Part shown: positions 1 through 7,122 of the stretch, in pieces
Layout of the letters: each line of letters starts with the position of its first letter
Numbering within the stretch: the stretch's first letter is position 1
Assembly (NCBI RefSeq): GCF_001663815.1
Contig: NZ_CP016027.1
Location: forward strand, 2,418,501-2,482,500
From: Halothiobacillus diazotrophicus
GTDB lineage: Bacteria > Pseudomonadota > Gammaproteobacteria > Halothiobacillales > Halothiobacillaceae
Length of the DNA stretch: 64,000 bases
Reading direction: 5' to 3'
Notes under the pieces: generated by a model
Told to the model about the DNA's origin: nothing
What the model saw: only the letters and a program-made list of their open reading frames with translations
The model's database searches: none
Translations under genes and position numbers: made by a program

Positions 1-280
1 TGAAGCGGCGGATCCGACCGTCGGGATAGGTGATGGTGCGCCGCCAGGACTGTCGTCCGCCCTCGATCTGCTTGTCGACGATGGTTGATAGCTGCTGCCC
101 CGCTCGGTTGACCAGGGCGCCGAAGAGGCTGAGCAGACTGAGATAACCTTGCATGAATCCGGGGTAGGCGATATCCAGGTGACCCACGTCCCTAATCCGT
201 CCGGAGCCGTAATGCGCTTTCAGTGCCGGCGGCAGGGCGTCCCAGTCCGCGCCCAGGGCTTGTTGCATCAATGACGTCAT
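1..280 (-). CDS. DUF4166-type protein, 3' part cut by the window edge
   Basis: The reading frame starts at an ATG at 280 and runs off the left end of the window, so only about 93 N-terminal residues are seen. The stretch beginning MTSLMQQALGADWDALPPAL, followed by a GHLDIAYPGFMQGYL segment, resembles the DUF4166 family, which has no established function. The start codon overlaps the stop of the DUF2269 gene by 4 nt (ATGA), so it is the last visible gene of a coupled minus-strand operon that also holds an SDR oxidoreductase and a small membrane protein. The family call is from memory of the N-terminal pattern and is moderately secure. Confidence 0.65.
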   Translation of the reverse strand, partial: MTSLMQQALGADWDALPPALKAHYGSGRIRDVGHLDIAYPGFMQGYLSLLSLFGALVNRAGQQLSTIVDKQIEGGRQSWRRTITYPDGRIRRF

Positions 281-756
281 GATTGAGCTCCAATGAGGGG
301 TTTGGCGACCATCAGGATGACGACGAGTACCATCGCGAGGAAGGCGGGCACGCCCAGCCAGAACCACCAGCGGGTGAGGCGCCAGTAGTCGTCTGGGAGC
401 GGCAGTCCTTCGGCCAGTGCAGATTCGGACATCCGACGCATGCGGATCTGCAACCAGACCACGGGTAGCCAGCAACTGCCGGCCAACAGATACAGGCCGA
501 GACTGACCGCCAGCCAGGGCGTGCTCCAGGGCAGGTGAACGAGATGGGCCATCCAGAGCCCGGTGATGGGTTGAATCAGCACTGTCGGGGTGGTGAAGAG
601 CCAGTCTGCCAGAACGACATGACGGTTGGTCACCGCGATGTGCGCGATCTGGCCGCTGCGATCGGCCATCCACTTGTAGAAGGCACTGCCCAGTCCGGTG
701 CCGAAGAGCAGCACCATGCTGAGCAGGTGGAGGGTTTTGAGCAGGGTGTAGGTCAT
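277..756 (-). CDS. DUF2269 family integral membrane protein
   Basis: The 159-residue product has four hydrophobic segments (about residues 5-24, 50-70, 80-105 and 130-152) and the N-terminal pattern YTLLKTLHLLSMVLLFGTG typical of DUF2269 inner-membrane proteins. Function in this family is unknown. Its ATG overlaps the stop of the upstream SDR gene by 4 nt and its own stop overlaps the start of the DUF4166 gene by 4 nt, so all three are probably translated together. The same three families often sit together in proteobacteria, which supports the call but not a function. Confidence 0.8.
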   Translation of the reverse strand: MTYTLLKTLHLLSMVLLFGTGLGSAFYKWMADRSGQIAHIAVTNRHVVLADWLFTTPTVLIQPITGLWMAHLVHLPWSTPWLAVSLGLYLLAGSCWLPVVWLQIRMRRMSESALAEGLPLPDDYWRLTRWWFWLGVPAFLAMVLVVILMVAKPLIGAQS

Positions 757-1640
757 GGATTTGCCTCTCCTTCCTGAACATCGGTCAACGCGTCTCGGGC
801 GTCGGTAAAGAATCCCGCCGGCCAGGGCGCACGCGGTTTTCGCCCCAGAAACTGGGTCCAGGGCCCCGGGTCGCCGAGGTAGCCTGCCTGCAGCATGCGC
901 AGATTGTCGGGGTGCAGCAGGGGGTTCAACCCACGGCCCAGGTAGGCCATGGTCAACGCGAACGGGTAAGGAATACGAAGCAGGCCGGTTGGTGGCAACC
1001 CCTGAGCCAGGCGCATCAACTGCAACCAGTCGGCGAAGGAGACCGTTTGCGGCCCCACCAGATCCAGCGTCCGCCGCGTGCTCGACACCGTCAGCCCTTG
1101 CACGAGGGTGTCTATGACATCGCTGATGTGCACCGGTTGCAGGTGCTGCTGTCCATCGTCCACGACGGGGAGGCGCGGCAGTCTGGTCAGGCGCAGGAAC
1201 AGTTCGGCACTGGTGCCTCCTCGGCCATAGATCAGGGCGGGTCGCAGCACCAGCCAGTCCAGATCCAGGCTGCGCAGCGCGTCGTCCGCAGTCCGCTTGC
1301 TTCGGTGGTAAGCGGAAAAGGCCGACTCGTTCGCGCCCAGTGCAGAGATATGTACCACGCGACGCACACCCGCCCAGGTACAGGCCTGGAACAGGGCGAT
1401 CGGCGCCTGCGCATGCAGCGTGGCGAATCGCTGCTGCCTGTCTTGCGCGATGATGCCCACGGCATTGACGACGGCGTCGACCGATTCGAGCAGGGACATC
1501 CAGGCTTCCGGGGTGGTCATCCGGGAAACATCGAAGCCATGGCGGCGGGATACCGGTACGATTCGGTGACCTGCCGCCTGCATCACTGCGACAAGATTCC
1601 GACCGATAAAGCCGCTGGCGCCTGTCAGCAGCACGTTCAT
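753..1640 (-). CDS. SDR-family NAD(P)-dependent epimerase/oxidoreductase
   Basis: The 295-residue protein begins with a Rossmann nucleotide-binding motif, GASGFIG at residues 7-13, and carries an YHRSK (YxxxK) catalytic pair, the pattern of extended atypical short-chain dehydrogenases of the NmrA/complex-I-assembly-like group. The substrate cannot be read from sequence. I start at ATG 1640 because it overlaps the stop of the preceding small membrane protein by 4 nt and gives the usual Rossmann N-terminus; an upstream in-frame start would add 24 residues lying wholly inside the neighbouring gene. It is followed with 4-nt overlap by the DUF2269 gene. Confidence 0.85.
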   Translation of the reverse strand: MNVLLTGASGFIGRNLVAVMQAAGHRIVPVSRRHGFDVSRMTTPEAWMSLLESVDAVVNAVGIIAQDRQQRFATLHAQAPIALFQACTWAGVRRVVHISALGANESAFSAYHRSKRTADDALRSLDLDWLVLRPALIYGRGGTSAELFLRLTRLPRLPVVDDGQQHLQPVHISDVIDTLVQGLTVSSTRRTLDLVGPQTVSFADWLQLMRLAQGLPPTGLLRIPYPFALTMAYLGRGLNPLLHPDNLRMLQAGYLGDPGPWTQFLGRKPRAPWPAGFFTDARDALTDVQEGEANP

Positions 1641-1981
1641 GGCCGCTCTACCGGATTGGCGGGAATCCGTTCGAACCGGCCCAGTCGCTTGCCGACCAGA
1701 TGCAAAACCCATAGCAGCCCACCCAGGCAGGCGATCAACCCCAACCGCAGGTTGTCGATGGGGTCGCGCCAGGGCGAGAGCAGATCCATCGTGAGGACGA
1801 GCAGCAGGGGCGCGAGTACCAGCATGACCTTGGCATAGCGCACCCAGAACAGGACGGCCTGGTCGTCGGGGCAGATGCGGCCCAGGAGGCGCATCAGCGG
1901 CTCGGAGAGCACAAACAGTACCGCGAGACTGATGGCCAGACTCGTGAGGACCTCGGCTAGCAAGAGAAGAAGATGATCCAT
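1637..1981 (-). CDS. small integral membrane protein, first gene of the SDR operon
   Basis: The 114-residue product has three hydrophobic segments (about residues 5-27, 48-68 and 80-97) and a basic C-terminus. No family is recognised. A clear AGGAG ribosome binding site precedes the ATG at 1981, and its stop overlaps the start of the SDR gene by 4 nt. It is therefore the first gene of a four-gene coupled operon (this gene, SDR, DUF2269, DUF4166) and lies about 140 bp downstream of an AraC-type regulator transcribed in the same direction. A role in the membrane with the DUF2269 partner is inference only. Confidence 0.7.
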   Translation of the reverse strand: MDHLLLLLAEVLTSLAISLAVLFVLSEPLMRLLGRICPDDQAVLFWVRYAKVMLVLAPLLLVLTMDLLSPWRDPIDNLRLGLIACLGGLLWVLHLVGKRLGRFERIPANPVERP

Positions 1982-2056
1982 GGCAAAGCTCCTATTCGGT
2001 TAAGGGCTCTGCCAGATTGGCGAATCGTGGTGCTGCAAACCTCCCGTCCGATCAAC

Positions 2057-2095
2057 TCGGAACAGATTCCGACTCCGGAATGATCGGATCGGAAT
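2057..2095. promoter_or_regulatory. cluster of GGAAT/ATTCC motifs upstream of the SDR operon
   Basis: Between the AraC-type gene and the operon it precedes are TCGGAAC, an inverted repeat ATTCCG-N4-CGGAAT (2066-2081) and TCGGAAT (2089-2095). A cluster of one motif in both orientations in a promoter region suggests an operator, most simply for the adjacent AraC-family protein. No binding site for this protein is known. Confidence 0.35.
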
Positions 2096-2120
2096 GAATC
2101 AGACGTCCCATCTCGGGGGA

Positions 2121-3158
2121 TCAGCGACCTGCCGGATGATGGCCGGCGATCTTGCGGTATTGGCCCGGCGTCATGCCTTCGATTTCCCGGAATGCCTCGT
2201 AGAAATTCGATTGCGAACTGAACCCGACGCTCAGCCCGATCGACAGCACCGAAGCCGTCGGCTCGGTCAGAAGGAGGGATTTCGCGGCCGCAACGCGTTG
2301 CTCGCGCAGATAGCGGGAAAATCCCTTGCCCAGACGGGTGTTCATCAATTCCGAAAGCTGGTGGGCCGTCAGACCCAGCTGTTGCGCCAGGGTGCCGAGG
2401 CTGAGACTGCTGTCCGTGTACAGCTGTTCGGTGTCCATGAGATCGCGAAGTCCCTGGAGGGACCGGTCGCAATCGACCTGTGTGAGTGTCGTCTTGGCAT
2501 AAACGGCCTGGCTGACTTCACTGACCGCCTCGGGCAACTCAGGCCGGAGGCCGAGTGCGAGCTGCACAAGGAGAAAGGCCAGTCCGATCGCGATGGCATA
2601 CAGATCGAAGAACAGCTTGCCTGGCAGCAGGGTCGGCTTGAGCCCGAGCAGCGAAACCACGAGCGCAATGAGGAACACGGCGCCCAGCAGCATCAGTTCG
2701 AGTCGGAACCGGGACCGCGCCTGACGCAGACCGTAGAGTCGGAATCCCAGCCAAAGCAGATAACCGGCCCCAATCAGAAAAGCCAGGGGCAGAGCCAGTG
2801 TGCTAGGTAGCCAGGGCGCCAGCGCGATGGGCACGAGATGCCCGAGGAGCAGCGGTTGGCTCGTTGCAGGCGGCTGCGGGCGAAGTATCGTCTGGCTGAA
2901 CAGGAAAAAGGCCGGCGCCACGGTGAAGAGGAGTATCTGGTAGAGGCCGCTCGTCACCCAGGGCTGATCGAACTGCAGCCACAAAAAATTCATGACCTGC
3001 AATCCGCCCAGCGCGAAGAGCAGTAGCCAGCCCATGGCGATCGGCAGCCCATGATTCGGGTAGTGGCTCCGCCGGAAATGCGTGATGGCCAGAGCCAGCG
3101 CACTGAACAGCGAATATCCGCAGAGCAGTGCCGCCAGAGCGGTGAGGGTGGTTGCCAT
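2121..3158 (-). CDS. membrane-bound AraC-family transcriptional regulator
   Basis: The 345-residue protein has a long hydrophobic N-terminal half with about six to seven membrane segments (roughly residues 1-215) and a C-terminal AraC/XylS double helix-turn-helix domain (about 240-345) ending in the characteristic GFSSQSNFYEAFREIEGMTPGQYR pattern split over two helices. This 7TM-AraC architecture is known from regulators thought to sense membrane or extracellular signals. The ATG at 3158, preceded by GGGGATAG, places the first membrane helix at the N-terminus; a longer frame to 3299 adds a non-hydrophobic leader and is less likely. It lies upstream of, and in line with, the SDR/DUF2269 operon, its most likely target. 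Confidence 0.85.
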   Translation of the reverse strand: MATTLTALAALLCGYSLFSALALAITHFRRSHYPNHGLPIAMGWLLLFALGGLQVMNFLWLQFDQPWVTSGLYQILLFTVAPAFFLFSQTILRPQPPATSQPLLLGHLVPIALAPWLPSTLALPLAFLIGAGYLLWLGFRLYGLRQARSRFRLELMLLGAVFLIALVVSLLGLKPTLLPGKLFFDLYAIAIGLAFLLVQLALGLRPELPEAVSEVSQAVYAKTTLTQVDCDRSLQGLRDLMDTEQLYTDSSLSLGTLAQQLGLTAHQLSELMNTRLGKGFSRYLREQRVAAAKSLLLTEPTASVLSIGLSVGFSSQSNFYEAFREIEGMTPGQYRKIAGHHPAGR

Positions 3159-3507
3159 TTCTATCCCCGAACGAGCCGAGCAAGACCTCAGGGTACGTGT
3201 TCCCGGCATGCATTGGATGTAAGGGCAGCGATCTTGTCCTGGAACGGGATCTCCTGCGGTGGTGAGCCGGATTTTGTGGGGAATTGGCTGAAGGTGCAAC
3301 TTCCAGGGGGGGTGTGAGCCTGGGGCGGATCAGGTTGAGATGCCGATACGCATTTCCCTAGGAAGTCATTTCCCTGGGAAGTCTTGGAGAGCGTCGTTGT
3401 GGCGATGCATCTCGTCCCAATCCGCACACAAAACTCGCCGAAATTCGCTGGAGCCCGTATTCTTCCGGTGTCGTCGCCTTCCGGGGCGGTGCTGTGTTGG
3501 AGGAATT
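3159..3507. other. 349-bp intergenic region between divergent genes
   Basis: This gap separates the AraC-type gene (minus) from the small periplasmic protein at 3508 (plus). Apart from the 16-bp tandem repeat at 3352-3383 and the GGAGGAATT ribosome binding site just before 3508, I see no convincing gene or terminator. Confidence 0.6.
3352..3383. repeat. two tandem 16-bp repeats, each with a TTCC-N3-GGAA palindrome
   Basis: ATTTCCCTAGGAAGTC is followed immediately by ATTTCCCTGGGAAGTC, differing at one base. Each unit contains TTCC-N3-GGAA. Paired palindromes 16 bp apart (about one and a half helical turns) between divergent genes look like a two-site operator. Which gene is controlled is not shown. 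Confidence 0.6.
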
Positions 3508-3855
3508 ATGGTTATAGCTCGTTCGAACGGTCGCGCGGTTTCGTTGATGATTTGCGCGCTTCTTCTGGTTGTCGGCACGCGTGCCCAGGCCGACGAGTCG
3601 CTGGCCGACAAGGCGGCCGGGGTGGCCGAAAAGGTCGGCGGGGCCATCGAGAAAGGCGCCAAGGCTGCCGCCCATGGCATCGATCATGGCGCGCGCGCTG
3701 CGGCGCACGGGGTGGAGCATGGCGTCAAGGCGGCGGCACATGGCGTCGAACGCGGTGCGGAGGCCACGGCCGATGCCGCCCACAAGGTCGCGGACAAGGT
3801 GGGTGGGGCGTCCGAGTCCTCCGCGCCGCCGCCCGAGTCGCATCCGGATCACTAG
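3508..3855 (+). CDS. small periplasmic protein with 11-residue amphipathic repeats
   Basis: The 115-residue product has a signal peptide (about residues 1-28, ending TRAQA) and a mature part made of imperfect 11-residue repeats such as KAAAHGIDHGA, RAAAHGVEHGV and KAAAHGVERGA, rich in Ala, His, Lys and Glu and flanked by related ADKVGG segments. Eleven-residue amphipathic repeats resemble LEA-like or apolipoprotein-like helices that bind membranes or protect proteins; the regularly spaced histidines could bind metal. The start is fixed by GGAGGAATT. No named family is recognised, and the function is inference from composition. Confidence 0.75.
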   Translation: MVIARSNGRAVSLMICALLLVVGTRAQADESLADKAAGVAEKVGGAIEKGAKAAAHGIDHGARAAAHGVEHGVKAAAHGVERGAEATADAAHKVADKVGGASESSAPPPESHPDH

Positions 3856-4021
3856 AATCCGTGTTTTGAACAGGTTGCTCGCGGTCGTCTCCGAGTCGAG
3901 TCAGCCGTGGGTGGATGGCATGTTGGCTTGCCCGATCGTTCTGATCGATGACCGGAAGTGATCGGACCTCGTTCTGGCCCGATACTGGTCCTGATACTGA
4001 CCTTGCGCATGGAGGTGCTCC

Positions 4022-4546
4022 TTGTTCCCGATTCCCGAAGCCACACGTATCGCGGTGCAGATTGCGTTGGTGTCCCTGGCGTCCTATTGGGCCGGGTTCC
4101 ACTTCACCCATCTCTTCCATGAAGCCTCAGCCAGTATCGGCGGGCTCTGGTCCATGATTTCCGGAATAGTCGTGCTGCAGGCGACGCGGCGCGAAACCTG
4201 GTCGTCGGCGTCTCTTCGGGTGCTGGGTACCTTCATCGGCGCCGTCATCAGCGCGCTCTATCTCGGTGTGCTGCCGTTCAGCCCCTGGGGCATGGCATTG
4301 TCGATTCTGGCCACCGTGATCCTCTGCCAGCTGTTTCGCATTCCCGATCATGCCCGCCTGGCCGCCATCACCGTGGCGGTGATCATGGTGATCTCCAGTC
4401 TGCATCCGGATCTCAATCCCCTGCAGAATTCGGCGTTGCGATTCAGCGAGTCGTTCCTGGGTACCGCGATGGCGGTGCTGGCGATTCTATTCTGGCCATC
4501 GGGCGGACTGCCTGCGCGGCCCGCCGAGCCGGCCTCCGGGGAGTAG
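4022..4546 (+). CDS. FUSC-family inner membrane protein (aromatic acid exporter-like)
   Basis: The 174-residue protein has about five hydrophobic segments and resembles the short FUSC/ArAE-type membrane domain (fusaric-acid-resistance-like), including the early RIAVQIALVSLASYWAG segment and the GLWSMISGIVVLQATRRETW segment split across the first loop. Full-length exporters have a longer cytosolic part that is absent here, as in many small members. It starts at TTG 4022, with GGAGG seven bases upstream; an ATG at 4009 is out of frame. The substrate is unknown. Confidence 0.75.
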   Translation: MFPIPEATRIAVQIALVSLASYWAGFHFTHLFHEASASIGGLWSMISGIVVLQATRRETWSSASLRVLGTFIGAVISALYLGVLPFSPWGMALSILATVILCQLFRIPDHARLAAITVAVIMVISSLHPDLNPLQNSALRFSESFLGTAMAVLAILFWPSGGLPARPAEPASGE

Positions 4547-4659
4547 GCTGGCCTGTCCGCATCCGGGCTGCCTCGAGACCATTTCTGTGCGGCCGGGCCC
4601 CTTCGACCGCACTGATCACCGTTCAATGACGCAATTTTCCGACACAGAGGATTTTGGAT

Positions 4660-5190
4660 ATGGCTGATCTCATCCGATTCGCGATGATGAATTTCACCCT
4701 GACGCTGCTGATTTTCGGGTTGATCGCCTCGGCAATGGCATTGTTGCGCGCGCCGCGTCCCTGGACGCCGGCGGTGGTCATTGAGGCCCTGTTCGCGTAC
4801 TTCCTGCTGTTCTCGATTGCGATTTCCAACTTCTACAATTTCGGGGCGCACGTGTTTTTCGGCGATGTGGCGGCGCGCATGATCGGCTGGGCGCAGAGCC
4901 CCTTTCAGGCTGAGGTCGGTTATGCCAGTCTGGGGTTCGCGGTGGTCGGGCTGCTGGCCTTTTTCCGTCGAACCGAGTTGCGCATTGCGGCGATCGTGGG
5001 CCCGGCCTGCTTTCTCTGGGGTGCGGCCGTCGGACACGTGCTGGATATCCTCAGAACGCACAACATGGCGCCGGGCAACGCCGGAGTCATCCTGTATACG
5101 GACGTGCTGATCCCTTTGCTGGGTTTTCTCCTGCTGTGGTTGCAGCATCGTCATGGGGCCAGGGCCGTGACCGTAACGAACGGCGGATGA
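4660..5190 (+). CDS. DUF6790-like membrane protein
   Basis: The 176-residue product has five hydrophobic segments and the pattern HVFFGDVAARMIGWAQSPFQ / EVGYASLGFAVVGLLAF, which I associate with the uncharacterised DUF6790 family. The ATG at 4660 has AGAGG nine bases upstream; a TTG two codons earlier is possible. It sits in a run of small envelope genes in the same direction. A short GC hairpin (5202-5216, CGCCCC/GGGGCG) follows its stop. No function can be assigned. Confidence 0.7.
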   Translation: MADLIRFAMMNFTLTLLIFGLIASAMALLRAPRPWTPAVVIEALFAYFLLFSIAISNFYNFGAHVFFGDVAARMIGWAQSPFQAEVGYASLGFAVVGLLAFFRRTELRIAAIVGPACFLWGAAVGHVLDILRTHNMAPGNAGVILYTDVLIPLLGFLLLWLQHRHGARAVTVTNGG

Positions 5191-5252
5191 CTTTCGAATG
5201 GCGCCCCTGAGGGGCGACGCTAACCGAGCGAATCGGTGGAGGGCGCGGGATC

Positions 5253-5400
5253 ATGAGCAATCACGGATCGTTCTCGGGTAATCCGAAAACGGAATGGCTG
5301 GTCGATGAGTCCGCTAAGAACCGTGAGGAGATGAATGCGGTAATCGAGCGGCATCAGTGGTTGGGCGGGGCGATAATGTCATCCGGGGGGCGAGGTCATG
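5253..5400 (+). pseudogene. N-terminal remnant resembling a DUF1353-type protein
   Basis: A frame opening at ATG 5253 behind GTGGAGG encodes MSNHGSFSGNPKTEWLVDES and about 20 further plausible residues. The FSGNPKTEWL segment matches my memory of the N-terminus of DUF1353-type proteins, but the rest of that family is missing: the frame becomes Arg/Asp-rich shadow sequence and overlaps the DUF4188 gene, closing at 5534. I read it as the stump of a gene whose remainder was deleted. Alternatively it is a real 93-residue protein overlapping its neighbour. Confidence 0.45.
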
Positions 5401-5886
5401 ATTATCCAGGAGCGCATCACCGCGCAGATGACAGGCGATTTCGTCGTGTTCCTGATCGGGATGCGGATCAATCGACTGTGGAAGATTCACCGCTGGCTGC
5501 CCGTCGTGCAGGCCATGCCGAAGATGTTGCGTGAACTGTACCAGCGGCCCGACAGCGGTCTGCTGGGTCATGAGATGTGGTTTGGCCGGACGACGATCAT
5601 GGTGCAGTACTGGCGTTCGACCGAACAGCTGGTGACCTATGCGAAGGACCGGGCGTCGAGCCACCTGCCGGCCTGGCGTGCCTTCAACCAGGCCGTCGGC
5701 ACGAATGGCGACGTGGGTATCTGGCATGAGACCTACCGGATTTCCCCGGGCAGTTACGAAAACATCTACGTGAACATGCCGCCGTTCGGTCTGGGGCGGA
5801 TTGGCAAACGCGTCTCCGCGGCTGGGCGCATGACCTCGGCCGCGGGACGATTCGCCGCCGATGCGCGGGAAGAGGATGTGTCCTGA
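5398..5886 (+). CDS. DUF4188 domain protein
   Basis: The 162-residue product has the FVVFLIGMRINRLWKIHRWLP opening (divided by a short turn) and the later HLPAWRAFNQAVG and GIWHETY motifs of DUF4188. The family is thought to have a ferredoxin-like fold related to heme-degrading or aldoxime-dehydratase-like proteins, but no activity is established. No signal peptide is seen. It starts at ATG 5398 behind GAGG and overlaps the probable remnant at 5253. Confidence 0.8.
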   Translation: MIIQERITAQMTGDFVVFLIGMRINRLWKIHRWLPVVQAMPKMLRELYQRPDSGLLGHEMWFGRTTIMVQYWRSTEQLVTYAKDRASSHLPAWRAFNQAVGTNGDVGIWHETYRISPGSYENIYVNMPPFGLGRIGKRVSAAGRMTSAAGRFAADAREEDVS

Positions 5887-6208
5887 ATCGCGGTTGCGAC
5901 TGATCTGAGCGCGCGCGGCGGCGCCTGTCTTGGGTTTGGGCGGCTTGATGCGACCCGAGCGCCTGTCTCGGCAAGCGTATCCGGGCCGGCTTCCAAGTAG
6001 CAATCTGTCCGTGACCGGTATAAGCAGTCTGAATTGCGCAGGTGCTCAACTTGGTGCAGTGTGGGTCGATACAAGCTTGGATGCCGATATCGCCGGAAAA
6101 ACAATCGGGCATCGGATTCGATGCCAGCCGGACAAGGGTTTATCCGGCAATGACGGGCGGTTCTCGTCGCCAACCTCCGTCGGAGCCGAAGAGGAGTAAG
6201 GGTTGGAT
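5887..6208. other. 322-bp intergenic region with two adjacent hairpins
   Basis: No gene is visible. Just before the PhnD-like gene are two stem-loops: GGCATCG-GATT-CGATGCC (6108-6125) and GCCGGA-N10-TCCGGC (6127-6148), followed by a purine-rich ribosome binding region (6191-6202). The arrangement could be a structured leader. The rest shows nothing recognisable, and I found no tRNA-like cloverleaf. Confidence 0.5.
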
Positions 6209-7063
6209 ATGTCCAGACGGTGTGCGTTGCCGACCAGTCGCTGGGTCCTGGGGCTGGTCTTCGTTTTGTTTCTCGCACCCGTGGCTCTGGCCAGCCCGCC
6301 TCCTGAGGTCTTTACCTTTGGTGTTGCGCCGCAACAATCGCCGAGCAAATTGGCTGGGTTGTGGGGGCCCTTGCTCAGGGAAATCAGTCACGAGACGGGC
6401 GTTGTCCTGCAGTTCAAGACGGCCGCGAGCGTGGAGATTTTCGAGAAGCGACTATTGAATGGCGACTACGACATCGCCTACATGAATCCGTACCACTATC
6501 TCGAAGTCCACAGGAAGCTGGGTTATCAGCCTGTCGTACGGGCTCGGGATCGGATGCTTACAGGCATCGTGGTCACGCGCCGGGATGCGCCCTACCGGAA
6601 GCTGGCCGATCTGTCCGGTCAAGTGTTGGCCTTCCCCGCACCAACCGCTTTTGCGGCGACGATTCTGATTCAGGCCGAGCTCGCCCGTCAGCATGTTGCG
6701 ATCACGCCCAAATACGTTTCCTCGCACGATTCCGTCTATCTGGATGTCGCACAGGGGCTGTTCCCCGCCGGAGGGGGAATCATGCGGACATTCAATGCCC
6801 TGGATCCGCATGTGCGGGATGATCTGAGGGTGATCTACGAAACCCGGGGCTATACCCCGCATGCCATCGCGGCATCGCCGCGGGTGCCGGCCGACGTCGT
6901 TGCCAAGCTCCAGGCGGCTTTCGAGGCGCTCGGCAAGAATCCCCAGGGCCGGGATTTGCTGGCGCCCCTGCGGATTGAGGGTTGGGTGGCGGCGAAGGAT
7001 TCTGACTGGAACGATGTGCGTGATCTCTGCAAAACGCTCATCATCAAGCCGGTGGATCCGTGA
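6209..7063 (+). CDS. PhnD-like periplasmic phosphate/phosphonate-type binding protein
   Basis: The 284-residue protein has an N-terminal signal peptide (about residues 1-31, ending ALAS) and a PhnD/SsuA/TauA-type periplasmic binding fold, including TFGVAPQQSPSKLAGLWGPL at the start of the mature part and a YDIAYMNPYHYLEV segment near residue 95. There is no ABC permease or ATPase beside it. Instead a large membrane sensor follows 59 bp downstream, so it probably acts as a ligand-receiving subunit for signalling rather than transport. ATG 6209 is chosen because AAGGG lies six bases upstream; a TTG two codons earlier is possible. The ligand is unknown. Confidence 0.85.
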   Translation: MSRRCALPTSRWVLGLVFVLFLAPVALASPPPEVFTFGVAPQQSPSKLAGLWGPLLREISHETGVVLQFKTAASVEIFEKRLLNGDYDIAYMNPYHYLEVHRKLGYQPVVRARDRMLTGIVVTRRDAPYRKLADLSGQVLAFPAPTAFAATILIQAELARQHVAITPKYVSSHDSVYLDVAQGLFPAGGGIMRTFNALDPHVRDDLRVIYETRGYTPHAIAASPRVPADVVAKLQAAFEALGKNPQGRDLLAPLRIEGWVAAKDSDWNDVRDLCKTLIIKPVDP

Positions 7064-7122
7064 AGATGTTTCCAAAGATCCGCGCATTTGTGCTCAATAA
7101 TCGGTAAAGGAACGTTGCTGTC

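Noticed and set aside
3159-3299. Longer AraC-type start at 3299
   Set aside because: The extra 47 residues are not hydrophobic or conserved-looking, and ATG 3158 has a better ribosome binding region.
5887-6208. tRNA or other structured RNA gene
   Set aside because: Hairpins are present, but no acceptor stem, T-loop or CCA-like end could be assembled.
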